Positions 49,669 to 60,295 of a stretch of 64,000 nt of DNA are shown piece after piece. Source of the stretch: Cryptomeria japonica (taxonomy: Eukaryota; Streptophyta; Pinopsida; Cupressales; Cupressaceae); NCBI RefSeq assembly GCF_030272615.1, contig NC_081410.1, positions 258,585,533-258,649,532 of the forward strand, read 5' to 3'. Every line of letters starts with the position of its first letter. The stretch's first letter is position 1. A model generated the notes under the pieces. The model had not been told where the DNA came from. It saw nothing but the letters and a program-made list of their open reading frames with translations, and did no database searches. Both the position numbers and the translations under genes were made by a program.

Positions 49669-52600
49669 CTAAGTCTCTACTAGTGGTAGTATGACTCCAA
49701 GCTGATCTCTGAGATACTCAAAAGTCTCCTTAGGCAAAGGTTTTGTGAAAATATCTGCAAGTTGTTCTTTAGTATTCACATAAACTAGTTTTATCTCTTT
49801 TTCTTCAACTTTTTCTCTTAGAAAATTCAGTTTGATAGAAACATGTTTTGTTTTTGAATGTAATACCAGATTCTTAGATATATCAATTGCTGCAGTGTAA
49901 TCACAATATATAGTAATAGGTTCCTTGCATTTTACCTTTATGTCTTTCAACATTTGCTTAAGCCATAGTACTTGTGTACAGTTAGTTGCTGCTGCAACAT
50001 ATTCTGATTCTGCTGTTAATAAAGATGTACAACTCTGTTTCTTACTCAACCAAGAAACTAATCTCTTTCCAAGAAAGAATGCTCCTCCAGTGGTGCTCTT
50101 TCTATCATCCACATCTCCTGCCCAATTTGCATCTGTGTATGCACATAGGTCAAAATTTTCATCTTTAGGATACCATAATCCAAGATTTGCTGTGCCTTGC
50201 AAGTACTGGAAAATCTTTTTCACTGTTGATTCATGATTTTCCCTAGGATTACTTTGAAATCTAGAAACAATACATACTGCATTCATAATATCAGGCCTAG
50301 TTTGTGTCAAATATAGTAAACCTCCTATCATAGATTTGTATCTAGTTGGATTAACAGGTGTAGATTCATCCCTTTGAGATAATTTGTCATTTGTAATCAT
50401 AGGTGTGCTTACCGATTTAGAGTTCTCCATCCCAAATTTCTTTAGTAATTCTTTCAAATACTTGGATTGACTCAAAAATATACCTTTATCAGTCTGTGAA
50501 ATCTGTAAACCTAAAAAGAATTTTATCTCTCCAATCATAGACATTTCAAATTCTTGCTGCATTTTAATAGAAAATTCCTTACATAATCCATCTTCTCCTC
50601 CAAAGATTATATCATCAACAAATACTTCAATAATCAAGATGTCATCATTAGTTATTTTGTAATATAAATTGCTATCTGCATTTCCTTTAGTAAAACCAAT
50701 CTTTAAAAGATACTTATCCAACCTTGCATACCAAGCTCTTGGGGCTTATTTCAATCCATACAAAGCTTTTCTTAACCTGCAAACCATATCATTGTCATAT
50801 GTCAAAGAAAATCCATCAGGTTTTTCAATATATACTTCCTCTTCAAGATCTCCATTCAAAAATGCACATTTAATATCCATTTGATAAACTTTGTAGTCCT
50901 TGTGAGCTGCAAAAGCCAAGAATAATCTAACTGCCTCAATTCTGGCTACCGGTGCAAAGGTTTCATTGTAATCAACTCCTTCTTTCTGAGAATATCCCTT
51001 ACACACCAGTCTTGCTTTATTTCTGACAACCTTACCATCTTCATTAAGTTTGTTTCTAAATATCCATTTGGTTCCAATTACATTTTTATCTTTAGGTCGG
51101 GGAACTAATGTCCAAGTATTATTTTGCTCAATTTGTCCTAATTCTTCTTCCATAGCTTTTATCCAAAATTTATCTTCACATGCCTCATTGATAGATGATG
51201 GTTCAATTTGAGAAATAAGACATACCTCTTCATTTGCCAATCTTCCTCTTGTCATAGCTCCTTTAAATTTGTTTCCAATTATCTAATCTTCAGAATGATT
51301 CAATCTTACATACCGGGGTGTCTTAGTTTGTTGTTGTTCTTCAATTACTATGGAATCTTCTGATGATACTAGGGTAATTGATCTTCGTTCTGTACTGGTA
51401 GATTCAGTGTAGGTTCATTTGTCACAATTTCTGTTGCCGGTTCAGAGTCTATATACCTTGAAGTTCCTTTGAATTGTTCATCAATCTTTACATTTGTACT
51501 CTCAACAATTTTCTGCAATCTCTTATTAAAACATCTATATGCCTTGCTCTTAGATGAATAACCAAGAAATATTCCTTCATCACTTCTAGGATCAAATTTG
51601 CCAATATACTCATCTCTTCTAATATAACATTTACTTCCAAAAATTCTGAAATATTTAAGAGTAGGAGTATTACCAAACCATAGTTCATGAGGGGTCTTAC
51701 CGGTTTCACCATTGATGTGAACTTTGTTGAATGTATAGACAACAGTGCTAACTGCCTCTCTCCAATACACATGTGGTAGATTTGCTTCTGATAACATACT
51801 TCTTGCTGCATCCAAGATAGTTCTGTTTTTCCTTTCAACAACTCCATTCTGCTGTGGTGTCTGAGGTGCTGATAACTGTCTTTTGATTCCATTCACTTCA
51901 CAGAATGTATTAAAGTCCTTAGATGTGAATTCTCCTCCTTGGTCTGATCTTAAACATTTGATTTTCTTACCGGTTTCATTCTCAACCATTGCTTTGAACA
52001 GTTTGAACTTCCCAAGTGCTTCTGATTTTTCTTTGAGAAAAGTAACCCAACACATTCTAGAATAATCATCAATAATTAGCACGAAATATCTATCACCTTG
52101 TAAGCTTCTAGTTCTAGTTGGACCACATAAATCAATGTGAATCAAATCAAGAGCATTATTGGATTTTTCTGGAATACTTTTGAAACTAGCTCTAACTTGT
52201 TTTCTAAATTGACATTCCTTACAAATTGTATTATGAGGTTTCACAATTTTAGGTAGATCTCTAACTGCCTTAGAAATATTGATTTTTACGATGCAATCAA
52301 AGTTTACATGACATGTTCTCTTATGCTATAACCAACTTTCATCTATATGTGCAATCAAGCATGCCTTTTCACTGTTATTCAAATGAAAGATATTACCTCT
52401 AGTCTGATTACCGGTTGCAATTTCCAAACCAGTTCTATTCATGATTTTGCATTTTCCATTTTTAAATTGTAACTGAAATCCCTTCTCAACTAATTGACAA
52501 ACACTTAAAAGATTATGCTTTAATCCTTCAACATAGTAGACATTGTCAGTGTTATGCTTACCATCAAGAGATATTAAACCCTTACCTTTGATTGAACAAG

Positions 52601-53823
52601 CTTTGTCATCTCCAAATCTTACTAAACCTCCATTGTATTCTTGAAAGTTCAAGAATTTACCTTTGTCTCTAGTCATGTGATGTGAGCATCCTGAGTCAAT
52701 GATCCATTCATCCTTTGCTTCAACTTTGGCTATTAGGGCTTGTTCTATCGGTTGAGCAGTAGGTGCCAGTTGATCTTCTATTATAGCAACAAAAACCTAT
52801 CCATTGTCTGCTGGATCCTCATCAGAATCATCAGTCACACCTTCATCAGCAATGTAACAAGATTTGTCTTTGTTTTTCTTAAATCTGTATCTTTGATATT
52901 CAGGATTAGGCTTGTATGTTCTTCTAGCTTCTTCTCTTAGTCTAGCATGTCTATCAGGGCATCTCAAAGCCATATGACCAATCTTATTGCAGTTAAAACA
53001 TTTAAAGGGTGCTTTACCTTCATACTTACTTCCAATTGGACCTTTTTGGCATTTTTCTTGCAAATAGTGCTTCAAGTTCTTCAAGCTCTTCAATCTCCTT
53101 CCTGGTTTCTTCAAGTTCTCTTGCATAAAAGGTTCTCCAGTCTGATTTGTCAAATGATAGAGCAGATGATGTTGATGCTTTAAAGGCCAAATCAGTTTTT
53201 ATAGTAGTAACAAGACCAAATTCCTCAATTTCAAAGGCTGAAAGTTTTCCAATCAATGCATCCCTAGTTACTGATGTATTAGGCATTGTTCTCAACTCAT
53301 TTATAACAGTAACCTTCATTTTGTATGTCGGTGATAATCCTCTTGAGATTTTTGAAACAATTTCATCCTCACTCCAGGTTCCTCCACAACATTTAATACC
53401 CAAAACAATTTCATTTACTGTTTCCATAAAAGAAGAAATCCTTTCATCTTCTTCCGTTTTTAGATGTTCATACCTGACTCGGAAGCTTTCAAGTTTTGCA
53501 ATCTTGACTATAGAATCTCCTTCATTTAGTGTTTCCAAATGATCCCAAATAGCTTTAGTAGTAGACCTATCTGATAATCCTATGATTTGTTGATCTGATA
53601 ATGCGCTCAAATGTGCTTCTCTTGCTTTGCAATCATTCTCTTCATCTTTAGCTAAGGTAGTTGGAGTAGTCTGACCAGCTACAACAGCAGTATAACCATT
53701 CTTAGTAACTTCCCAGATGTCTTTACCAATGCAATTCAGATGTGTCTCCATCTCGATCTTCCATATCCCATAGTTGGTTCCATCAAGTTTAGGACTGTCC
53801 TTCCTGAAGTAATTAGTAGACAT
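49669..53823 (-). pseudogene. Copia Gag-Pol polyprotein, lightly broken
   Basis: Start MSTNYFRKDSPKLDGTNYG at 53823. Gag is followed by a zinc knuckle CFNCNKIGHMALRC (about 52990). Pre-integrase and protease parts lie in 52690-52240. Integrase (52244-51369) has IDLCGPTRTRSLQGDRYFVL, SDQGGEFTS and HSRM-type neighbours in another frame. RT (51255-50500) has [20 protein letters not shown] and VDDIIFGG. RNase H (to 49669) has YTDANWAGDVDDRKSTTGG and LADIFTKPL. Two shifts between major frames (in Gag and between integrase and RT), together with some stops (one near 50750), keep it from making a full protein. It is much better preserved than the copy at 9903-13948. Confidence 0.92.
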
Positions 53824-53864
53824 TGGATCTCCTCAAGTTGTTAAACTTCTGCAAAAGAGGACTA

Positions 53865-53878
53865 GGCTCTGATACCAA
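53865..53878 (-). promoter_or_regulatory. Primer-binding site of nested Copia
   Basis: On the minus strand TTGGTATCAGAGCC lies one base inside the 5' LTR and is complementary to the 3' end of initiator Met-tRNA. Confidence 0.9.
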
Positions 53879-53879
53879 T

Positions 53880-54929
53880 TGTTAGGTCCCAGAGATAACT
53901 GAGAGGGGGGGGGGGGGTGAATTAGTTGTCTAATAAATTCAAACTAAAACCCAATTAACCAACTTAATGCTTAATACCGGTAAACCAGTTAAGTATGCCG
54001 GTAGATAGTGTTAACAGTAAATTGCTATACCGGTAAGTATTAATGCATGAAACATAAACATTAAGTCATCCACAACACATAACACCAATATTTGTACGTG
54101 GAAACCTTGTAAGGAGAAAAACCACAGTGGGAAACCTTACCTACAATCAGATGATACTATTGCAGATAGTAAGTGTACATAAATGGGGTCTGCACATGCA
54201 GAAAGGCCAACAGCCTAGAGATCACTGCTCAATCACAAAATGGGAGTCACACTGACTACAGTTGGATGGTTAAATCCAATAAGAATATACTGCACAAAAT
54301 AGCATCTTCATATGCTGGATTTAGTACCGGTGTAATGCTGATATGCTTATACAAAAACCTAGCTTCACCTTCAAATGATGTCTTCATGTATACCTCTACT
54401 TAATCTCGCATATATCTTCACTCAATTCTTTTCCGCATTCCACACTTGATCTTACATTTATACCATACCCTAAGACCAATTTTAGTAGGTCGGCTCTACA
54501 AGATATTACAATAAAATCATTTTACAAACAATACAATATCCAATGCAATAACCGATTAAACATGTCAGCTTAATGCATTTACATCAATAATAAATCATCT
54601 CCATAGCGTGCCATGCTAATCTGGAAAAGATAAACTTGTTGGTGTAACCCTAGATAACCTAGACCTATTTGCCGGTAAAAGCAAATATGAAAAGATGAAT
54701 ATACCAATGATCAATTCTTCAAAACAAAGTGTCCACATAATGTGTTTGACATTACCAAGTGTCTTCCATATCATTCCAGGTACCGGTGAACATTATATCC
54801 TGCCGGTGAACCATATACTAGTAACTGTGCAATAGTTACTTGCTTGCCGCTGAATGTTGCTGGATCTCCAAAGTGCTTGTTTTCAGTAGGTGTTGACATC
54901 AATGACAAAACCATACCAAAATACCAACA
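53880..54929 (-). repeat. 5' LTR of the nested Copia
   Basis: 1,050 bp, TGTTAGGTCCC...ATACCAACA, including a guanine run near 53907. It is closely similar to 48247-49306. Confidence 0.93.
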
Positions 54930-54934
54930 GAGGC

Positions 54935-56296
54935 TACCCACCTATTGCAAGTTCCCTTAACATTCCTATAACAGAGAACTGGTTTAAGCGCCACTGGGGT
55001 GTCAGAGTTAGAGATTATCTGATTGAAGATGGCTCACCCAACTCTCAAAGTTGGAAGTGGAAATCATTGGAAGGAACTCCAACCTAAAGGAATGAACTAG
55101 ATCAACTCTTAGAGCTCCTAAATGCAAGAAATGTAAACCCGAGAAGAGGGAATGACTCTTTAATATGGGCACCTTCCAAAATAGGGCACTACAATCCTAA
55201 AGATGGTTATAGAGTGCTAGTCAGCAACACTGTTCAAGATCAATTGGATATTCTGAAGAAGTTGTTTTGGAGCTCTAAAGTCATTCCTAAGGCAGGGATC
55301 TTTGCATGGCTAGCCTATCATAGGAAGATCTTAACTGCAAAAAAGTTCACAAAAATGGGGTATGCAGGACCCTCTAGGTGCATCATGTGCAAAGCTCAAT
55401 CAGAGTCAGTGGCCCATCTACTACTCAACTGTCCCTTTGCTTCCAAATGTTGGCGTTGGCTCTGCACTAAACTTGGGTTGATCATAGCCCTACCAAATGA
55501 CATTAAATCCCTATTTCAAAGCTGGCCTATCCCAAGCAAGGATACCACCTTGAGCTCAATTACGGAAGTATCCCCATCATATTTAGTCTGGGAAATTTGG
55601 AAGGAAAGGAATTGTAGGCTATTTGATGACAAATCCAGAAGATTAGAAACAATCCTAAACTCAATTGAATCGGTTATAGCGGACTCAGTCAATTGCAAGA
55701 TAGCCTTCTCCTTGGAACCACCTAAAGCTTTCTCATCATGGGATGAAAGCATTAGGAAAAATTGGCATGGAATCAGGATTCCTCCCTCCTTTGGGCAAAA
55801 AAACAACATGAGAAAAGCTGCTATCTAGTCTCCACCAAATCCTAGATGGATAAAACTAAATTTTGATGGTGCTTCTAGAGGCAATCTGGGTCCTTCAGGC
55901 ATAGGATATGTAATCAGAGATCACACAGGAGCAATTCTTGGGAAAATGGCAAAGCCGATCCCCCCAGACACAAACAACATAGTAGAATTCAAAGCATTGC
56001 AATTTGGATTGATAGATTGCATAGAGCATGGTTTAAATAACATTCTAGTGGAGGGTGATTCAGAGATAGCAATAAATGCAATCAAGAGGAAAAAAACTCC
56101 AAATTGGAGATTGCAAGGAATCCTAGACAATATAATTGCAAGCCTGGATAGAATAGAAAACTATGAAGCAAAGCACATCTATAGAGAAGCAAACTCAAAG
56201 GCAGATGCTGTCTCAAAAATTGTTGCTCAAGGAACCTACATCTACAGGTGGGATCAGGGAAATCTACCAGTTGTCCTAGCAGACCATCTCACTTGA
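54935..56296 (+). pseudogene. LINE ORF2, 3' part: zf-RVT and RNase H
   Basis: The LINE frame resumes after the Copia element with NIPITENWFKRHWGVRVRDY. It continues with PKAGIFAWLAYHRKILTAKK and CIMCKAQSESVAHLLLNCPF (zf-RVT, 55290-55430). RNase H (about 55840-56240) has KLNFDGASRGNLGPSGIG, VEFKALQFGL, VEGDSEIAINAI and YREANSKADA, so its acidic residues are in place. The terminal stop is at 56294. One frame holds throughout, broken only by TAA at 55085 and TAG at 55826. The RNase H would remove RNA from the hybrid during second-strand synthesis. Confidence 0.92.
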
Positions 56297-56779
56297 CAGG
56301 AAAGGGCCTCAAAGGATATTAAGTTCAGATGCAAGAGTCACTTTCAGGAATATGCGAAAGCTAGTTAAAGCTTCATTAACAGGGCAAACTTTAAACTTAA
56401 CCTTGGCGGCTAAGTGAAACGGCTACCTCAATTCAAATTTAAATCTTACCTATTTCGGGTAGAGTGGGCCCGTATTCAGTGACATCACCCAAGCTGCAGT
56501 TATGAGCTAAGTTCTCTGAATCACCTGTCGAGGCCTAGCTGGCAAACTGTCAAATCCATTTATGGTTTGTGTGGCCCGAACGAGAGATTTGGCATGTCGA
56601 GGACAAACATCCCTCACCACCTTAGCTGGAAAATTTAATGCAAATCTATCCCTCATCATTTGGTGTAAAAGAGTGTGCCAGCCTATTTCTTTGTGTTGTC
56701 TTCTGCAAATTGATTTCATTCTCTTGCCAATTAATTTCAGAGCTCTGGTTTTTAATTCCTTCCTTGTTGATACCTTGCA
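56297..56779. other. LINE spacer between ORF2 and ORF3
   Basis: No supported gene. An antisense open frame (56507-57010) is judged a shadow of the ORF3 region. Confidence 0.5.
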
Positions 56780-57551
56780 TTGCCAATCATGTCGACAGAA
56801 CCTCCTTTTGGATTCATAATGAGTGTTTATCCCAGACACTCCAATTTCTCTTACGACATCGACGCACCAAGTTTCATTCCGAAAAATAACAGACCTAAGG
56901 CTCAAGCACCTTCTCCTCTTCTCGGATTTCCCTCTCATTTTGGCAGTCAAGATGATCTTGGGTAGTGGGCACCTAAACAAAGACGAGTATCCATGGGACA
57001 ACACTAGCATCTCCTCCAGGGTTGTTGCCTCATTGCTGGATTTAAAACTTGCTAAGCAGGCTGTTTGGACCCTCGTGAAGAAGATTTTCCTAGAGGAGGT
57101 TACCCAAGAGCTCCAAGAAATCCTAAATAAGGCAATTCATGATCATGAGTCTGGGGCTCCTCAGCCAGGCGACATAATCCTTTTCAATGGTCATGGCGAA
57201 CTAATTAACTACTATCCTTTCCTACTTGACCTGAAAGGAAAGGACTTGGATGGGCATAGGGTATTTGCTGGAGTTGGCCTTGGTTACCTTAAATGGCAGT
57301 TTCTGGGAGAAAATTCAGAAGACCAGGGTAGAGAGGACGACCTAATTCAATTTTCTAGACTTAACGACATACTGCCCATGAAAGCAGAAGATGATAACCA
57401 TCAAGTGGAGCAGGCATGCAGGGGCGGTGCTAGCAGGGGTCGTTGCGGTTCTAGGCGTGGTCATGGTAGAGGCCGCCCTCCGAGCAGAGGCCATGGGCGA
57501 GCGAGGAATGCGAACCTGCAATATGAAGGCAACAAGGAAATTGCAAGCTAG
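56780..57551 (+). pseudogene. LINE ORF3: unknown protein with RG-rich C-terminus
   Basis: An N-terminal piece in one frame (MSTEPPFGFIMSVYPRHSNF, ATG at 56789) ends at a TAG at 56963. The longer piece in another frame, open from 56823, carries the rest: YPWDNTSISSRVVASLLDLK, EEVTQELQEILNKAIHDHE, GDIILFNGHGELINYYPFLL, and a C-terminus of repeated RG/GRG (GGASRGRCGSRRGHGRGRPP). A single frameshift near 56960 would make one protein of about 254 residues. RG-rich tails commonly bind RNA. I do not recognise the N-terminal domain. A coding ORF after ORF2 is not the usual layout of plant L1 elements. It might instead be a host transcript segment carried by the LINE. Confidence 0.55.
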
Positions 57552-57885
57552 GTTCCTTTGAGTTCTATACAAAGTTTACTATTTTAGACTTGAGCGACAA
57601 ATTTTGGTTTTAATTAGTATAATTTCTGTGAATAGGGCAGTAAAGCATCTGCCATTCAGACTTTTATATTTTTAAAGTTAAAATCTTAAGACTCCATGTT
57701 ATACTCGGAAGGACACATATGTCTTCCATGGTCTGCTTGTCTGGTTGCATTCCTTCTTGACCTCCCAGAAGGCATATAGATGCTACCAGTATAAATTTTG
57801 TTAAAATATCCACTAGCTATGTTAGCTCTGTAAATTTTTTGCATAATCAATATAATGCTGGCTTTGCCTTTACCGATAAAAAAAA
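57552..57885 (+). other. LINE 3' UTR and poly(A) tail
   Basis: T-rich 3' untranslated sequence ending GCTTTGCCTTTACCGATAAA and an A run to 57885-57887, where it meets the target duplication. Confidence 0.8.
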
Positions 57886-57903
57886 AATATTGAATGCAAA
57901 ATT
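57886..57903. repeat. LINE target-site duplication, right copy
   Basis: AATATTGAATGCAAAATT, identical to 43224-43241. Its first bases overlap the A run, so the exact tail border is ambiguous by two bases. Confidence 0.93.
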
Positions 57904-59803
57904 TGAAATGTGTGGTGGTTCTATTATTGCAAAAATAACGAAAATAGGGGTCTAAGTTCTGTATGAAAAAATGAAAATCAGTAAATATAATAATTGTATT
58001 TGATCCATGAAAAAATGCTAATCATCGAAGCAGGCCTTATTTTTTTTCAGTGATCAGTAGTTATGTATCATTTAATGTTGTTGTTTTTTAAATCTTGATG
58101 TTGCAATTCTATTTTGCATAGGATTCTTAAATGATATTGGTTACAATTATTACTGGCCAAACAGTCTAAATGAGGATGATTGAAAAACCCAAAGGCTGTA
58201 AGTTTCTCACTTTATGATCAGTAATCAGTGTGGAGATATTCCACTACATAATTCATGAGTTCTCTCTCAGTAATGAGAAGTACAAGGATGAGTTTTTGGA
58301 AGACTATGTGGCTATGCTAGCTGATCACAATTAATAGATCCATTTTCAAATCACTTTATTTGTTCTATATTCTAATAAGCTTTGAGGAAGAAGTGGATCG
58401 TAAAGAAAAAATATGAGAAACCAAACTTGAAATGCCAATTCAGAGATCCCAGACAAGTTGAGAGACAAACAAAGACCATTAAGAACTCTTTTTCTTAAGT
58501 CTTTAAAGAATTAAGATAAAAGTGCTTTAAAGAATTAATATAAGAAGTTGCTAAGTTCACCTTTATTTTTCAGCTAATGCTGTTGGTCTTACTTTGTATA
58601 GTTAACACATTGCCCTTGAATGAAGACTATAATTTCTTGTGTTGAAGACTCCTTGATGACTATCTATTTTTATTCACTATTGTAACCTTGGATACTATAG
58701 AGTTCTTTTATAACAAAGAATGCTCATAGATATCACTTTTGTTCCTCTTACGCTCTGTGCTCTCCAAGTTTTTAGCTGGAACTGTTCTTCAATCAATGAT
58801 GAATGTTATTGCTCTAATGGATGCTCCAAGCTTTGAATTTGACATAAAATATCTCATGACCATGCTTTCTCAAACCCAATGGATTTGCTCTATCTGAGCT
58901 GTGATTGTGATTTGATAGAATGTAATAACTATCAAAGATGACGCTCTCTTTTAATTGTATAAGCTATCCTTACATGACAATATGCAAAGGTTTATGAGTT
59001 CATTAATGCAAAAATCTTCAACTCTGGGATCATTACAACAAAATGAAGACAAATACAAGATTGTGACAGTCTCTTTAATGACAAGGACACCAAAAATTCA
59101 TTGATTTGCTCTTTATCCAAATCCTTTCTTTTGTGATTCAATTTGTCTCAATTGATATTGCATTTAGATTACATTGGGCAAGGCCATGACTGCAAATGAT
59201 GTCACAGTCCCTTATATCGTTACTAGTTTGAATTGGAAATCTTTTCTTTTGATTCACTATTAGGGAGGTCAATGGTTGCTTTCACTGTTCTGATTTGTCT
59301 TTAAACATGCTTTCATTGCTTTGGCCTGCAATAATCTTCCTTGGACTGACTGGACCTGCCTTTAAGATTGCATCCTTCATTGTACATTTAGACTGCCCTT
59401 TTCCTTCATTGTGGTAGTTATTTGCTTCTGTATATACACTACCTACATAAGCTATAATTGTCATGACAACCCTTTTTGTTATTGGTATAGGTTTGCAACA
59501 ATATCTTTAAAATTTGAAAGTGTTTTTTTGTGATGACATGATGCAGTGGAACCTTATCACTATCAAGTCTTAGCTTTCTATTTCACTATGCTTCAACATC
59601 TTTCTATAGCACTCATGGAGTTGTTGAAATGTCTTTTGTTTCAGCTATAGAATCATTGCAATTATTTTTGAAAATTTCCATTTGCAATTATTTTAACACA
59701 CACATGCAAGTATTATTTAAGCAAGTAATGGTTGTTTTATTATGCAAACAAAGATAATCAATTACCCATGTAATATAATGTGTTAATTTTTTTCTTTTTG
59801 TAG
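57904..59803. other. CACTA interior, no gene recognised
   Basis: AT-rich, continuing the DNA left of 43224. No rhodanese continuation (for example its cysteine loop) was found. It ends with a good splice acceptor (TTTTTCTTTTTGTAG) at 59803. Confidence 0.45.
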
Positions 59804-59932
59804 AAATGTATTGATAAACTCAAACAAAGGGATAAAGTTAGGGTGTTGGATCCGTTTGATGGTGTTGTTGTGGGCAATGGGCGGATTCACTCCCTATCTA
59901 TTGTACATGGAGTCAACTTGAAAAGAACATGA
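59804..59932 (+). pseudogene. CACTA-protein C-terminal-like exon
   Basis: After a splice-acceptor-like tract, 42 codons read KCIDKLKQRDKVRVLDPFDG then VVVGNGRIHSLSIVHGVNLK, and stop at 59930. The pattern V-x-x-L-x(5)-VVxxGRIxS..x.VHGVxL resembles the small domain found towards the C-terminus of plant CACTA (Ptta/En/Spm-type) proteins, annotated in databases as a domain of unknown function. Its place about 0.36 kb from the right terminus fits that reading. The match is short and judged by eye, so homology is a suggestion. Confidence 0.4.
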
Positions 59933-60266
59933 GATGCAAATGTAAACATTTTAAAGGTCACAAGTAACATACTCCTTGCTTATGAAGAAAAAATAGATGG
60001 CGCTGTCTTTTTGAAAAAAAAAAGATGGAACCTTCATACGGTGGTCACTATAATATTGCAAAAAAGGACATAGTTGATCATGTTTATCATGTACTATTTG
60101 TTAGACATCTTGGCTCACTGCTTTATGCAGTATTTTAAATGTGTTGTTCAAGGGCCTTAATTATCATGGTGTATTTGAAAGAGTTGGAAACTCTTTGACA
60201 ACTTTGACATCTTATAACTTGATGACCAAGATTAGTCATTTATATGCAATTTTTAGTAGTTTATAA

Positions 60267-60295
60267 AGTCATATATTGTTGTTTTTGTACTAGTG
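60267..60295 (-). repeat. CACTA right terminus
   Basis: Ends GTCATATATTGTTG...TACTAGTG, the reverse complement of the left terminal repeat with few differences. Subterminal TTAGTCAT and GATGACCAAG lie at about 60220-60240. It is followed by GAA, the matching target duplication. Confidence 0.75.

Larger units (their letters stand above)
48247..54929 (-). mobile_element. Copia (SIRE-like) LTR retrotransposon inserted in LINE
   Basis: Flanked by GAGGC at 48242-48246 and 54930-54934. LTRs are 48247-49306 and 53880-54929; the left one starts TATTAGG where the right has TGTTAGG, a point change of the terminal TG. On the minus strand the order is 5' LTR (right), primer site, Gag-Pol, purine tract, 3' LTR (left). 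The LTRs differ by scattered substitutions and a small deletion, so it is younger than the LINE but not new. Its insertion splits the LINE frame at the codons around GGATTCTTGGGGAGGC. Confidence 0.94.
43242..57885 (+). mobile_element. LINE (L1-type, RNase H-bearing), split by Copia
   Basis: Bounded by an exact 18-bp target duplication and ending in CTTTACCGATAAAAAA, the usual style of plant L1 tails. Without the Copia insertion (48247-54929 plus one GAGGC) it is about 7.95 kb. It contains ORF1, ORF2 (endonuclease, RT, zf-RVT, RNase H) and an extra ORF downstream. The presence of ORF1 at the 5' side suggests a nearly full-length copy. It lies within the CACTA candidate and carries many stops. 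Confidence 0.92.
19742..60295 (+). mobile_element. Candidate 40.5-kb CACTA (En/Spm) transposon with nested insertions
   Basis: The left end reads CACTAGTAGAAATATGACAA and the right end, in reverse complement, CACTAGTACAAAAACAACAA. Both continue into TATATGAC, so roughly 24 of 29 terminal positions agree. Each end is bordered by GAA (19739-19741 and 60296-60298), the 3-bp duplication expected for CACTA elements. Just inside both ends are copies of TGACTAA/TTAGTCA motifs, and a longer shared string reads ATGACTAAT(C)TTGGTCATC. Subtracting recognisable insertions (LINE on -, TRIM, LINE plus Copia) leaves about 20 kb of the element's own DNA. A CACTA-type protein relic lies near the right end. 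No transposase core was identified. The ends could belong to two separate copies, but the matching GAA argues against that. Confidence 0.7.

Noticed and set aside
53865-53878. tRNA-like match near LTR ends
   Set aside because: Short complement of Met-tRNA is a primer-binding site, not a tRNA gene; no cloverleaf.
56507-57010. 167-codon antisense ORF over LINE ORF3
   Set aside because: Opposite strand to the element and overlaps the better-supported frame.
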